Of a stretch of DNA of 64,000 nt, positions 44,885 to 54,685 are shown piece after piece; the first letter of the stretch is position 1; every line of letters starts with the position of its first letter. A model generated the notes under the pieces. The model saw only the letters and a program-made list of their open reading frames with translations. It did no database searches and had not been told where the DNA came from. The DNA comes from Cercophora sp. LCS_1 (lineage: Eukaryota > Ascomycota > Sordariomycetes > Sordariales > Lasiosphaeriaceae): assembly GCA_036250225.1 (NCBI GenBank), contig JAPZLL010000016.1:496001-560000 (forward strand), in the 5' to 3' direction. Both the position numbers and the translations under genes were made by a program.

Positions 44885-45436
44885 ATAGGGCAAGGTTTTG
44901 ATGGGCTATGACGTGAATCTCAGCTCAAGTAAAAGGCTGTAAAATTGATAAAACCTTCTACTGAGCAACTTTGTCAATATGACCGTGAAAATGTGACATG
45001 GTAAGACCGCTATATCGGGATGCTGCTATTCGTGTCATTGCCCATCCGTTATGAACATCGGTCCTAGGTTGTGCACCGCGTTCATAACTGCTGCTCATAG
45101 GATGCCTCATTGAACGGTGGACAAGGAGGTTGGCCCAAGAATGGAGTGTTATCCAACCTCAATAGCCGGATGCTGTCGTCAAGTCACTGTCCCGCTGTCG
45201 CGCTCACGGCTCGATCCAATCTCCTTCACGCCTCTCTGTTCCCGTAACATTCATCCCCAAATCAGACCTTTAATAGACTGAACTTGAGGGCTTGACCGTC
45301 CAGTGTGGTGTATTGTATTTGCATGACTTGAAACTTGTCCATGGACTTCAGGCCAGCTACTGCCAGCTCAATGGCATATCCACCGTATAAATCTGACGTA
45401 TAGATCACAGCTTTCCGACGCCAAAAGCTAGCTGTC
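44885..45436. other. Convergent 3' region of TRL1 and TRP4
   Basis: 552 bp, no supported coding frame. Confidence 0.5.
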
Positions 45437-46745
45437 TTACTCGCTGAAGCTATTTGTAACCTCCACGAAAGCCTCCCACTGCCTCAAGGCCTCACCACTT
45501 TTAATCGCCCACCTCGCTCTCCTGACGCCCTCCTTCCATCTACCTCCACCTGGCCCCCTCTCCGTGATGACAACGCCGTCATCACCGTGTCCCAGGTCAC
45601 TCGTATCCGCCTCACAGATCCCAGACACCACAAACAACGCAGCGGTGTTGATCAGGACAAAATGCAGAATGGGATCATCATCTGCCATCTCCCCTTTCAA
45701 TATTCTCGCTAGGATAGCCGCATTCTCAGCCGGCTCCTTCCCGGGTGACACCTCAGATAGAGGGTGCGACGGCAACCCGAAATCACGTGGGTGGAGGCGG
45801 AAGTGCTCAACGCTTGGTTCTCCCGTTTGATCATCCGGCGCGATGCGCCAGCAGAGTGTATCACCAGCGATGCTGATCTCGTCGAGCTCTTCGTCACCGC
45901 ACACTACTAGCGCTTTGCGTGCGCCGGCGAGACGGAGCGCGTCGGCGAAGACGGGGCCAATATCTTTGCGCGCAACGCCAATCATGCGGGCCTCGAGGAG
46001 GGAGTCCCCGGAGGGACTGGGGAGATCTGTGGGATTGGCGAGTGGGCCGAGGAGGTTGAAGACTGTGCGCCAGGGGAGCTGGCGGCGGATGGGGGCGACG
46101 TAGCGCATGCCTGGGTGGAAGACGGGAGCGAAGAGGAAGGCGTAGTTGGTCTTGGCGTAGAGGGGGGCGATGGTGTCGGGACAGATGCGGGAGATTTTGG
46201 GAGAGAGAGGTTCCATGTTGGCTAGGAGGTCAGCCGAGCCGGATTTGGAGGTGGAGGCTTTGTTGCCGTGTTTTGCGATGAAGAGGAGAGAGGATGCGAG
46301 GATGGAGGCGGTTGTTGAGATATTGAAGGTGTTGTGGGAGTCGCCTCCTGTGCCGACGATGTCACACTAGATAGGGAGTTAGTGGACTACTATGATTTGG
46401 GTTGAGGGCGCATACCAATCCGCCGTTGTAGCTGCCTTCTTTTCGGCTCCGCTGGGAGACGACTGAGTGAAGTTGTGAGGTGTCAACCTGGGCGGCGGCC
46501 TTCAGCATGGCCGCCGCTGTTTTTTGGAGCACATCGGCATGCCGGTCAAGTCCGGTGAAGTGCATGGCGATGAGGAGAGAGCTGGCTTGGGCGTCGGACA
46601 CTTGGTTTGTGAAGAAGTATGAGATGGCCTCCGCAATTTCATCTGCCGTCACTGGCTTCGGGTGTCCAAGCGGCCAGAGACGACTGAGAAGGGGCTTGAT
46701 ATCGACGTGGGGCAGCTGCCCGTCCGGCTGCGACGTAGTTGCCAT
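45437..46745 (-). CDS. TRP4: Anthranilate phosphoribosyltransferase
   Basis: Exons 46745-46416 and 46366-45437 (49-nt intron, GTATGC...TCTAG) close to 439 aa. The spliced junction GSYNGGL|CDIVGTGGDSHNT restores the PRPP-binding GTGGD motif; next come NISTTASILASS and KHGNKASTSKSGSADLL, the anthranilate/PRPP site, then FAPVFHPGMRYVAPIRRQL and NLLGPLANPT. The C-terminal part contains the DEELDEISIAG metal-site motif. It catalyses the second committed step of tryptophan synthesis in the cytosol. The length is larger than yeast (380 aa) because of inserts around DLPSPSGDSLLEA and GHGDDGVVITERGPGG. Divergent from the mitochondrial ribosomal gene over 446 bp. Confidence 0.96.
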
Positions 46746-47191
46746 GCTTTCTACTTGTTCCTCTTCCTGAGAGCGAGGATCGACTGCCGTGAGATACAGG
46801 GATATCTCTAAGTGATTGTAAGAAAATAGGAAGAAAGGAAACTGCCAAGTTGACTCATGAGAGACATGCCATATCCAGATGCGGGAGCTTCCGTCCTGAT
46901 TGCTTTCTCAATGCCCCGCGTCGATCCCTGGCGGGGCAACTCGACAGGGGTTCGTCAATTGGGTTGCGGCCCGAGTTGCTCAACGGCAGAATCGAGCGGT
47001 GAGGCTAGCGTTCTTGGACCTTGAAGGTCTGCTGGTCAGTGCGCGCAGCGATTGACAATTGGCGACGCCAAAATTTTGGCTTCAAGGATCGCGAGTTGCC
47101 AGAAAGTCAGCGACGGACGGCCTTTGTAGCCAATGTGAGCATCTTTCCGCCAACAACTGACCCCTTACTTACAGTTTATAGAACTAGGGAT

Positions 47192-48232
47192 ATGCACGCA
47201 CGACTACAATGTCCGGCCGCTCGCGGCTTGGCTGCCACCATCAACCCCTCAAGGATACCGTCCCGATCCGCCGCCCTCTTGTTTCCTTCAGTAACTGCGG
47301 CCCCTCCAGCATTACGACGATATGCTAGCGCAGCCGCCGCTCAGCCATCGAGGTTGACGGTCCCAGAAGACTACGTACCTCCCACGAAACCGCCAACAGC
47401 TCGTCCGGCCGATGTGCGAAAAGCCCAACTCCTGCGATCATACACATCGATGCTCCGATCCACGCCGTTGATGCTTATTTTCCAACACAACAATCTCACT
47501 GCCGTGGAATGGGCGGCAATAAGGAGAGAGTTGCGAATTGCTTTGGAGGAGGTTCCCCAAGGAAGCGCTCCAGTGGATATTTCTTCTCAAATCGGAATCC
47601 AGGTGATCCGAACACGCATCTTCGATGTTGCCCTACAGATCCTCGAATTCTTCGATCCTTCCAAAGTCAAGCCTACCGTGGCAACCTCCTTGACGGGACA
47701 AAAGGTCAAGAAGGTTTACGACCATGACCTTTCCAAGGCCGCATACGATGCCGTGAAGGCCGCCAAGAAGGAAGGTCTTTTGGAGTCCGAGAAGTCCACA
47801 TACGCCCAACTCTCCCCCCTCCTTGTTGGGCCTTTGGCAGTTCTTAGCTTCCCTGCTGTCTCGCCGGCTCACCTCAAGGCCGCGCTGAGCATCCTCGCGC
47901 CCAACCCGCCTGCATTCCCGGCACCAACCAGGAAGAAGAGGGCAGGTTACTACGACCCGATTGCTCAGAGCGGCTTGCAAAAGCTTCTGCTCGTGGGTGG
48001 CCGAATCGAGGGCAAGGTGTTTGACGTAGATGGTGTCCAATGGGTTGGTGGTATTGAGGGTGGTCTGGATAGCTTGCGTGCCCAGCTTGTGTATCTGCTG
48101 CAAAGCGCTGGGCTTGGTCTTACCAGCGCTCTTGAGGGTGCTGGTAAGAGCCTGTGGCTGACAATGGAGAGTAGGAGAAGCGCGTTGGAAGAAGCCGAGA
48201 AGGGGCCCCAAGAGGCTGAGAAGAAGGACTAG
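47192..48232 (+). CDS. MRPL11: Mitochondrial large-subunit ribosomal protein uL10m
   Basis: Single exon, 346 aa from ATG 47192. The N-terminus MHARLQCPAARGLAATINPS with further Arg/Ser and no acidic residue for about 45 residues is a mitochondrial presequence. The L10 domain follows: RKAQLLRSYTSMLRSTPLML, FQHNNLTAVEWAAIRREL, a central lysine-rich segment, and the C-terminal helical tail ESRRSALEEAEKGPQEAEKK. Equivalent to yeast MRPL11, which forms the stalk base of the mitoribosome. The frame is open upstream to 47021 but lacks family similarity. Confidence 0.9.
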   Translation: MHARLQCPAARGLAATINPSRIPSRSAALLFPSVTAAPPALRRYASAAAAQPSRLTVPEDYVPPTKPPTARPADVRKAQLLRSYTSMLRSTPLMLIFQHNNLTAVEWAAIRRELRIALEEVPQGSAPVDISSQIGIQVIRTRIFDVALQILEFFDPSKVKPTVATSLTGQKVKKVYDHDLSKAAYDAVKAAKKEGLLESEKSTYAQLSPLLVGPLAVLSFPAVSPAHLKAALSILAPNPPAFPAPTRKKRAGYYDPIAQSGLQKLLLVGGRIEGKVFDVDGVQWVGGIEGGLDSLRAQLVYLLQSAGLGLTSALEGAGKSLWLTMESRRSALEEAEKGPQEAEKKD

Positions 48233-48812
48233 ATATCCACGATACAATACCGACATGTAGCACCAGGTCTGTAAATTAACATGTAACAAGACAATACCAC
48301 AGCGTCAAAACTTCTAGTTGTGGTGAGCTCTGTTCATCTCCCATTCAGGAGCTATCAATGCCAAGCCTCCTTGCCGGGGGTGGCCGGCTGGCAGCGGTAC
48401 CTCCAGTAAGCGGGCGCAACCCCGCTCCGCGCAAGTACCTGCAGCGACCGCGCTTCGGCAAACCGGGAGCTTGCGCGCGTCGTCACACATCCATCTCGCT
48501 GCGGCTCAGCAAACGCAATTAACCCTCCATCAACCTACGCAGATCCAGGCTGCCTTCGTCAGCCAGCTGATCTGTCGCCAGCGGCGCTACATATCGCGCT
48601 GCACGACATCTTTGCCCACGCCGGCCCACCTCTTTGTTTGCTCCAAACTTCAGTCACTACTCCATCGCATCATGCCCCATCGGTAGCCAAGCTCCCTTGC
48701 TCTCGATATCCTCGATCCATTTCAACCCCCTATCGCTCAACGCGGCAAGACAAACTCTATAACCAGAACTCACCAGCTAATCTGATCCTCGGCTCAACCC
48801 GAACACACAAAA
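48233..48812. other. Intergenic region
   Basis: 580 bp, no supported coding frame; leader of the next gene. Confidence 0.5.
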
Positions 48813-49586
48813 ATGGACTTTGCGCCCTACCAGTCCTCTCCGCCCGAGGCGAGCCGATCCCCAGTCGATTCCCCCCGCACCTCGTTCGATGCCCGTCGCT
48901 CCTTCTCCCCCGGCAACAACTACCAGCAGCGACCGTCGCAGCTGTCGCCGCCGCCTCTTCAACACCCACAACCGCAGCGCGCTTGGTCAGGCGACGCTGT
49001 GCGCAGCACGGGCGGTTACCAGAGCCCCGCGATCGGAGGTGGTGGTGGATTAGGAGGATGGGCGGGCGGCGCGGGTGATTACTTTGGTGCGCTGGGCGCG
49101 CGCGAGGGTATGGTGTCCGAGTTTGATACAAGTTTAGGGTTGAGGCTGGATTATGAAGCGTGTCTGGCGTATCTCGCGCTGCCGCCGCTCGGGGCGATCT
49201 TGTTGTTGATATTGGAGAGGAAAAGCGATTACGTGAGGTGAGTTTGAGATGCTGGCAGTTTAAAGAAGGATGGTGCGCTAATGATGGTGTAGGTTCCATG
49301 CGTGGCAGTCGAGTCTGTTGTTTACGGCGGTGTTTGTACTACATTTGCTCTTCTCGTGGAGTAGTTTCCTCAGCTGGGTCATCTTCCTCGGCGACCTTGC
49401 TCTGATTGGGTGGTTGACGCTCAAGGCGTATAGGGACGCGGATACGTTAGACAGGTGAGTCACCCCTTTCCATGGTGATGACGTTTCCCCTTTTCTATAG
49501 CGATAACAGAGCAGTTGCTGATCCGGGATAGGTTTGAGGTTCCTATCGTGGGACGTTTAGCTAGTCGCATCTTGGACGACGAGTGA
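48813..49586 (+). CDS. Small membrane protein with Pro/Ser-rich N-terminus (DUF4870/UPF0132-like)
   Basis: Exons 48813-49237, 49293-49454 and 49532-49586 close to 213 aa. The first 105 residues are disordered (SPPEASRSPVDSPRTS, SQLSPPPLQHPQPQ, a glycine run). Three membrane segments follow: CLAYLALPPLGAILLLILE, SLLFTAVFVLHLLFSW and SWVIFLGDLALIGWLTL, with FHAWQS just before the second, a hallmark of this fold (R-FHA-QS). The tail FEVPIVGRLASRILDDE is typical. Function is unknown; a Golgi/ER location is a guess from relatives. Confidence 0.8.
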
Positions 49587-50184
49587 GGTGGTCTAGAACC
49601 ACCGGAGGACTGATTGTGGGCTGCATTTGCGATTCGACGGTATATATATGCGCGTATTGTAATATTCTTCCGTTGTCACTCAGTTGCTTGGACGGGTATG
49701 GCGCCAGTGTTTGGTCGAAGATGTCTATGAGTAAGGGGTGGCATTGTTTCGGGCGGGTGGTTGTTGGTTGCAATGGCGTGAAGTTGTATTCTTTGTATCA
49801 CCTACAATCATAAATCCATAACCTATGTGCTCTCTGGTGCTAAGATAAAGCTTTCGCGCGTTTATGTGGTTTGCGATGTTGACTTTGACATTGAGCCAGC
49901 CAGCCTTGAAGCTCATCGGCTGACTCAGCCGAGCCGGGGTACTGAAGTGGGACCCACAGCCAGGCTCGGCCTGGTTACGTCGCGCTTTTGCCTGCAGCCA
50001 GCTCCCAGCCGATTCGATTGAGCTCCGTGCTTGCAACAACCTCTCCCAACCGCATTCCCAACTTTCTGCGGGTCAACCCGACGGCAAACAAGCCCATCGA
50101 CGCATATCTACCTGGACGCTAGATAAAGTATCTCCCCTTTACATCCCGGGTTCCCATCTCTGCATCGAAAGCGCCAAACGCACC
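49587..50184. other. Intergenic region
   Basis: 598 bp, no supported coding frame; RPT5 leader at the right end. Confidence 0.5.
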
Positions 50185-51728
50185 ATGTCGACCCTCGAAG
50201 AGCTGGACGATCTCGATCGCCGCGACCGCGACGACAAGGAGAGAAAGGACGATGGCCAAGACAAGAAGAAGGCCGACGGCGATGTCGAAATGAAGAATGC
50301 AGAGCCCACAGAGGAAGACGTCTTGGACGAGGAGATTCTGAGTCTCAGCACCGAGGACATCAAGACGCGAGAGAAGCTGCTCGCAAACGATGCCAGAATA
50401 ATGAGGAGCGAGCACCAGCGGTTATCGCATGAGAAGGCGACGATGCAGGAGAAGATCAAGGAGAACCAGGAGAAGATTCAGAACAATCGGTAAGCCTGGC
50501 TTAAACCAACGGTGTGCATTTCACTTGCTGACAAACACTGGCTAGCCAACTTCCCTACTTGGTAGGCAATGTTGTCGAGCTCCTAGATCTGGACCCGACC
50601 GCCGAGTCCTCCGAAGAGGGCGCAAACATCGACCTGGATGCGACCCGGGTTGGCAAGTCCGCCGTGATCAAGACATCGACAAGGCAGACGATATTCCTCC
50701 CCCTCATTGGTCTTGTTGACCCTGAGAAGCTCAAGCCTGGCGACTTGATCGGCGTCAACAAGGATTCATATCTCGTTCTCGACACACTACCGGCAGAGTA
50801 CGACAGCAGAGTCAAGGCGATGGAGGTGGATGAAAAACCGACCGAGAAGTACAGCGACGTTGGCGGCTTGGACAAGCAGATTGAGGAGCTTGTCGAGGCC
50901 ATTGTCTGGCCGATGAAGGAGGCGGATCGATTCAAGAAGATCGGCATCAAGGCTCCCAAGGGTAAATCTCACTTTGTGCTTGTTCTGAGGTACGTTTACT
51001 AATGGTTTTAGGCGCCCTGATGTATGGCCCACCCGGAACAGGCAAGACACTCCTAGCAAGAGCTTGCGCCGCTCAAACCGACGCGACCTTCCTCAAACTC
51101 GCAGGTCCCCAACTCGTCCAGATGTTCATTGGCGATGGTGCGAAGTTGGTGAGAGATTGCTTTGCTTTGGCGAAGGAGAAAGCGCCAGCAATCATCTTCA
51201 TCGACGAGTTGGACGCCGTGGGCACCAAGCGTTTCGACAGCGAGAAGAGCGGCGATCGTGAAGTGCAGCGAACCATGTTGGAACTCCTCAACCAGCTGGA
51301 CGGTTTTGCATCGGACGATCGAATCAAGGTGCTTGCAGCCACGAACCGCGTGGATGTCCTGGACCCTGCCCTGCTGCGGTCCGGTCGTCTGGATCGGAAA
51401 ATTGAGTTCCCGCTGCCAAATGAGGAGGCCCGGGCTCAGATTCTCAAGATCCACTCCCGTAAGATGAAGGTCGACCCCGCCGTCAACTGGGGCGAGCTGG
51501 CGCGGAGTACAGACGAGTTTGGTGGCGCAATGTTGAAGGCGGTCTGTGTCGAGGCTGGCATGATCGCGCTGCGCATGGGTAAGAACAAGATTGGCCATGA
51601 ACACTACGTCGATGCCATCGCCGAGGTCCAGGCCAAGAAGAAGGATGTAAGTTCAGGCTACACTCTCTCTCTTTGTGGGGTCTTGAGTATGCTAACTCGA
51701 TCGCAAGACGGTAAACTTCTACGCTTAA
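50185..51728 (+). CDS. RPT5: 26S proteasome regulatory ATPase Rpt5
   Basis: Exons 50185-50489, 50546-50961, 51012-51646 and 51708-51728 close to 458 aa. Order: acidic N-terminus with coiled coil (LSHEKATMQEKIKENQEKI), OB domain (DPEKLKPGDLIGVNKDSYLV), then the AAA module with YSDVGGLDKQIEEL, Walker A GPPGTGKT, Walker B IIFIDELDAVG, sensor ATNRVDVLDPALLRSGR and arginine fingers. The last exon codes only TVNFYA, giving the C-terminal hydrophobic-Tyr-X motif (F-Y-A) that docks in the 20S alpha ring and opens the gate. Part of the base of the 19S particle. The acceptor of intron 3 reads CGCAAG rather than YAG. Confidence 0.97.
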
Positions 51729-52771
51729 TCAATACGCATCTATGCCTCAGGAGATATCATGATACGCTACCAGCAGCTCATGGTGGAGCAAGCACCGGCA
51801 AAATGCGAAGCTGGGGTGCCAATAGAGATGGTTGCTGTTTTGTAACACTATTAGGTCAGGTCACAGCGTCGATAAAGAGAGCGTTGTTTCCAAAGGCTGC
51901 CACCATGGCCCTATTCCACTCGGTGATATCCTTTTGACATTGTTTGACCCAAGGTTCAACACAGCTCGGGTGGACGACGGTCTAGACTAGTCGATATTCG
52001 AGGCTTATTCCGCTGGCCTTTCTTGAAACACAATCATGAGTCGCCGATGGCTTGTTCGGTTAGCGGTCTTATAATTCTCGCCCATTGGTTCCATGGTTTA
52101 CAAATAACACGTCGCTTTTTCATCGACATGCTAACTCCTTTCCAACTTAGTTACTTGACACATGATAGATGACCCCTGGATCTCTGATCATGGGTCGGAA
52201 TCTGGTTTTTCGTCTCGTTGGGCACATTGCCAGGTGTATGTCAAGTTAAGCAAGTACCTAAACGCGCTACCAACTAGCGAAACGCTGATTTCCGCCCTCG
52301 AAAGGCCGAGAAGAGAATAAAGAGGTGTTTTTCTCCAAGATAACGAACCCTGTTTCAAGGGGTTTGAACGCCAACAGCTGTTTTACATGCCTCGTCTCCT
52401 CTATCACCTGCTTCCAAGTTACCACATACAATGAAGCCCCGTTTTCGACCAGCAGGTGCCATATGGACGGTCAACATGGCGTTTATCATCTATCGCGTGT
52501 CCCACATCGAGTAATGTTAACGTGTGGGAAGGAGTAGTATGGCCTGTGACTGCCTGTTTGAAAGCACGACGTCGACGCACTGTTTGAAATCAAACCCGCT
52601 TGCGCCTTCCCAGGGAACATTACTGCTTGAGCTGGGCTATTTTCGAAGTGGCCGTCGGGCTGGACGGTAACCGTGCTCCTTTCTGCATAGCACCTCGCTC
52701 ACCGGACTTTTTGGAGAGAACAAATCATTCCCGAGCTTTTCGGTTCCTTGTCAACTTTATCGTGCATCAAT
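51729..52771. other. Intergenic region
   Basis: About 1 kb. The exon-3 frame of RPT5 stays open to 51937 if intron 3 is retained. No gene supported. Confidence 0.5.
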
Positions 52772-54685
52772 ATGGCCAATCTGTCCGACGAAGAATTTCT
52801 GGCCCTCGACACATTCTCCGTCCGCGAGAAGTTTGCTGCTAAAACTCTCACTGTCAGGGCACTTCTTGAGCGGACTCTCGAACAAATCCGCAGGTACAAC
52901 CCCACCTTCAAAGCTCTCATCTCTGAAGCGCCCCATTATCAACTTCGAGAGCGAGCGGACGAGCTGGACGCCGAGTGGCAAAGAGGACGCAGACGTAGTC
53001 CTCTGCATGGCATCCCAGTTATCCTAGAAGACTCAATCGCCATCGGCCACTTATTCGGGATGAAGACAAGCGTGGGAAGTTTCGCACTTTTGGGGAACAC
53101 AATCATAAAGAACGCACCCATCGTTGACAGGGTGAGTTGTCGGGCTGTGTGTCCGCTGGCGACTCCTGTGACTAACTGCGGGGAGCTCCTAAACAGCGGC
53201 GCCATCATTGTTGGAAAAGCCAATCTCAGCGTTAGAGCACCCATTCTTGCTAAATAATAGTTGCTAACTACCTACGCTCCAGGAACTTTGTGCGTTCAAG
53301 TACGTTACCTCTACCGTGATCGATCTGAGCCTACCGGGTCTGATGCTAAGAATGCAACAGAGGGAACATGGATCAGAACAAGTATGGCTTCTCTCCCGTC
53401 GGAGGTCGGACGATCTCCCCGTTCATAGCCGACCCCCCCGATCCCGAAAACGGCCCCAGCAGCTATTCGACCGGATGCACTGCCGGCGTTGCTGCAGGGT
53501 TCGCCATAATTGCCATTGGAACCGACATCGAAGGAGACGTTGTCAGGCCGTCCTCTAGACACGCTTTGTGTTCCCTGAAGCCCACCAAAACTCTCGCCGA
53601 TCAAGAAGGCTACTGGCGGGTGTCACAAAGCTTGGATAGTCCAGGAGTGATCGCAAGGTCCGCACGCGACATAGCAGCGGTCACAAAGCTTATTCTCGGT
53701 GACGGAGCTCGCGACGCTGTCGACCGACATACACTCTGGAGTGGGTTGCGTCTGAATAGAAGGTTCGACGCGTTTCTGTTCCTGAACCCCACCTTCAACG
53801 GGATGAGGATTGGCTTTGTGGATCCAGAATACTGGCGACCGTCACCACGGTCCTGGAGAAACGGCGAGGCAAGGATGCAGCATGTGAGAAGCCCAATAAG
53901 GAGATCCCGTGAAGATCATATGCACTGACGATCGACAAGCATGATGCCTACCACAGCTTGAGACTGTGTATTGAGAGGACCAGAGCACACGTCATCGGCC
54001 CTGTCCAATTACCGCGTGTGGAACAGTTAGAAGTCGAGGGGCGGACGTACGGGCCATGGATTGTGCGTGGTACGTTCCCACAATAATGTCGATATGCTCC
54101 CTCTGATCATCGAATCTTGCAGCCTTCGAGCTGAAACAAGCAGCGCAAAAATTCTTTGATGAATACACTTCGTGGGACTCGCCAATTCGCAACCTTGAGG
54201 CGCTTGTTGACTTCAATTCCCGAAACGTGGAGAAGTGTTTGCCGAGAAACGCGCCGGACCAGGAATGGCTCCGCTGCGCTCTCAGAGCAGGGAACGAACT
54301 GAGTGAGGGCTATTCAGAAGCCATTTCTCGTATAGTCGAATTGAGACAGGAGATCGACAAAATCTTCGACGACCTTCGCCTTGACGTTGTAGTTGCCCCG
54401 ATGGAGAGTGGCTTCTTCTCGCTGAGCACCGCTTCCGGTAGGCGTAGCCTGCGTTGTACATGCCAATGAATAGTGCTGATATTTTTTGTAGGATACCCGA
54501 TTGCGAGTGTTCCACTGGATTTCTACACATTTGGTGGAGTGAACAGTCGGCCATTTGGATTGGCTGTTCTTGGTCGCCCCGAAGGCGAGGAGGCCATGAT
54601 ACGTTTCATGTCCGCCTGTGAGTCGATGCTACGAGACATGAATGTACCCAGGCCTACCCCCTGGTTATTGAAACAACAAGATTGA
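52772..54685 (+). CDS. Amidase-signature family protein lacking the catalytic Lys and nucleophilic Ser
   Basis: Seven exons (52772-53131, 53186-53230, 53283-53299, 53361-53883, 53940-54069, 54123-54437, 54492-54685) join in phase to 527 aa, normal for fungal GatA/FAAH-like amidases. Recognisable blocks: RSPLHGIPVILEDSIAIG, LLNSGAIIVGKANLS, FKGNMDQNKYGFSPVGGRT, the glycine/serine loop GPSSYSTGCTAGVAAGFA, GTDIEGDVVRPSS, LKPTKTLADQEGYW, SLDSPGVIARSARDIAAV, and C-terminal GYPIASVPLDFYTFGGVN. The signature Lys (G-I-P-V-L-x-K-D) is Glu at residue 86, and the GGS nucleophile loop reads EGD at 198-200. A possible cis-Ser remains (near 177). Frame and splice sites are intact, so it is either a non-hydrolytic relative or very recently dead. 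Intron 2 has an unusual GTTAGA donor. Confidence 0.8.

Noticed and set aside
50185..51728. RPT5 read as ending in the open frame at 51937
   Set aside because: Splicing to the 21-nt last exon restores the conserved FYA ending, whereas the read-through tail matches nothing in the family.
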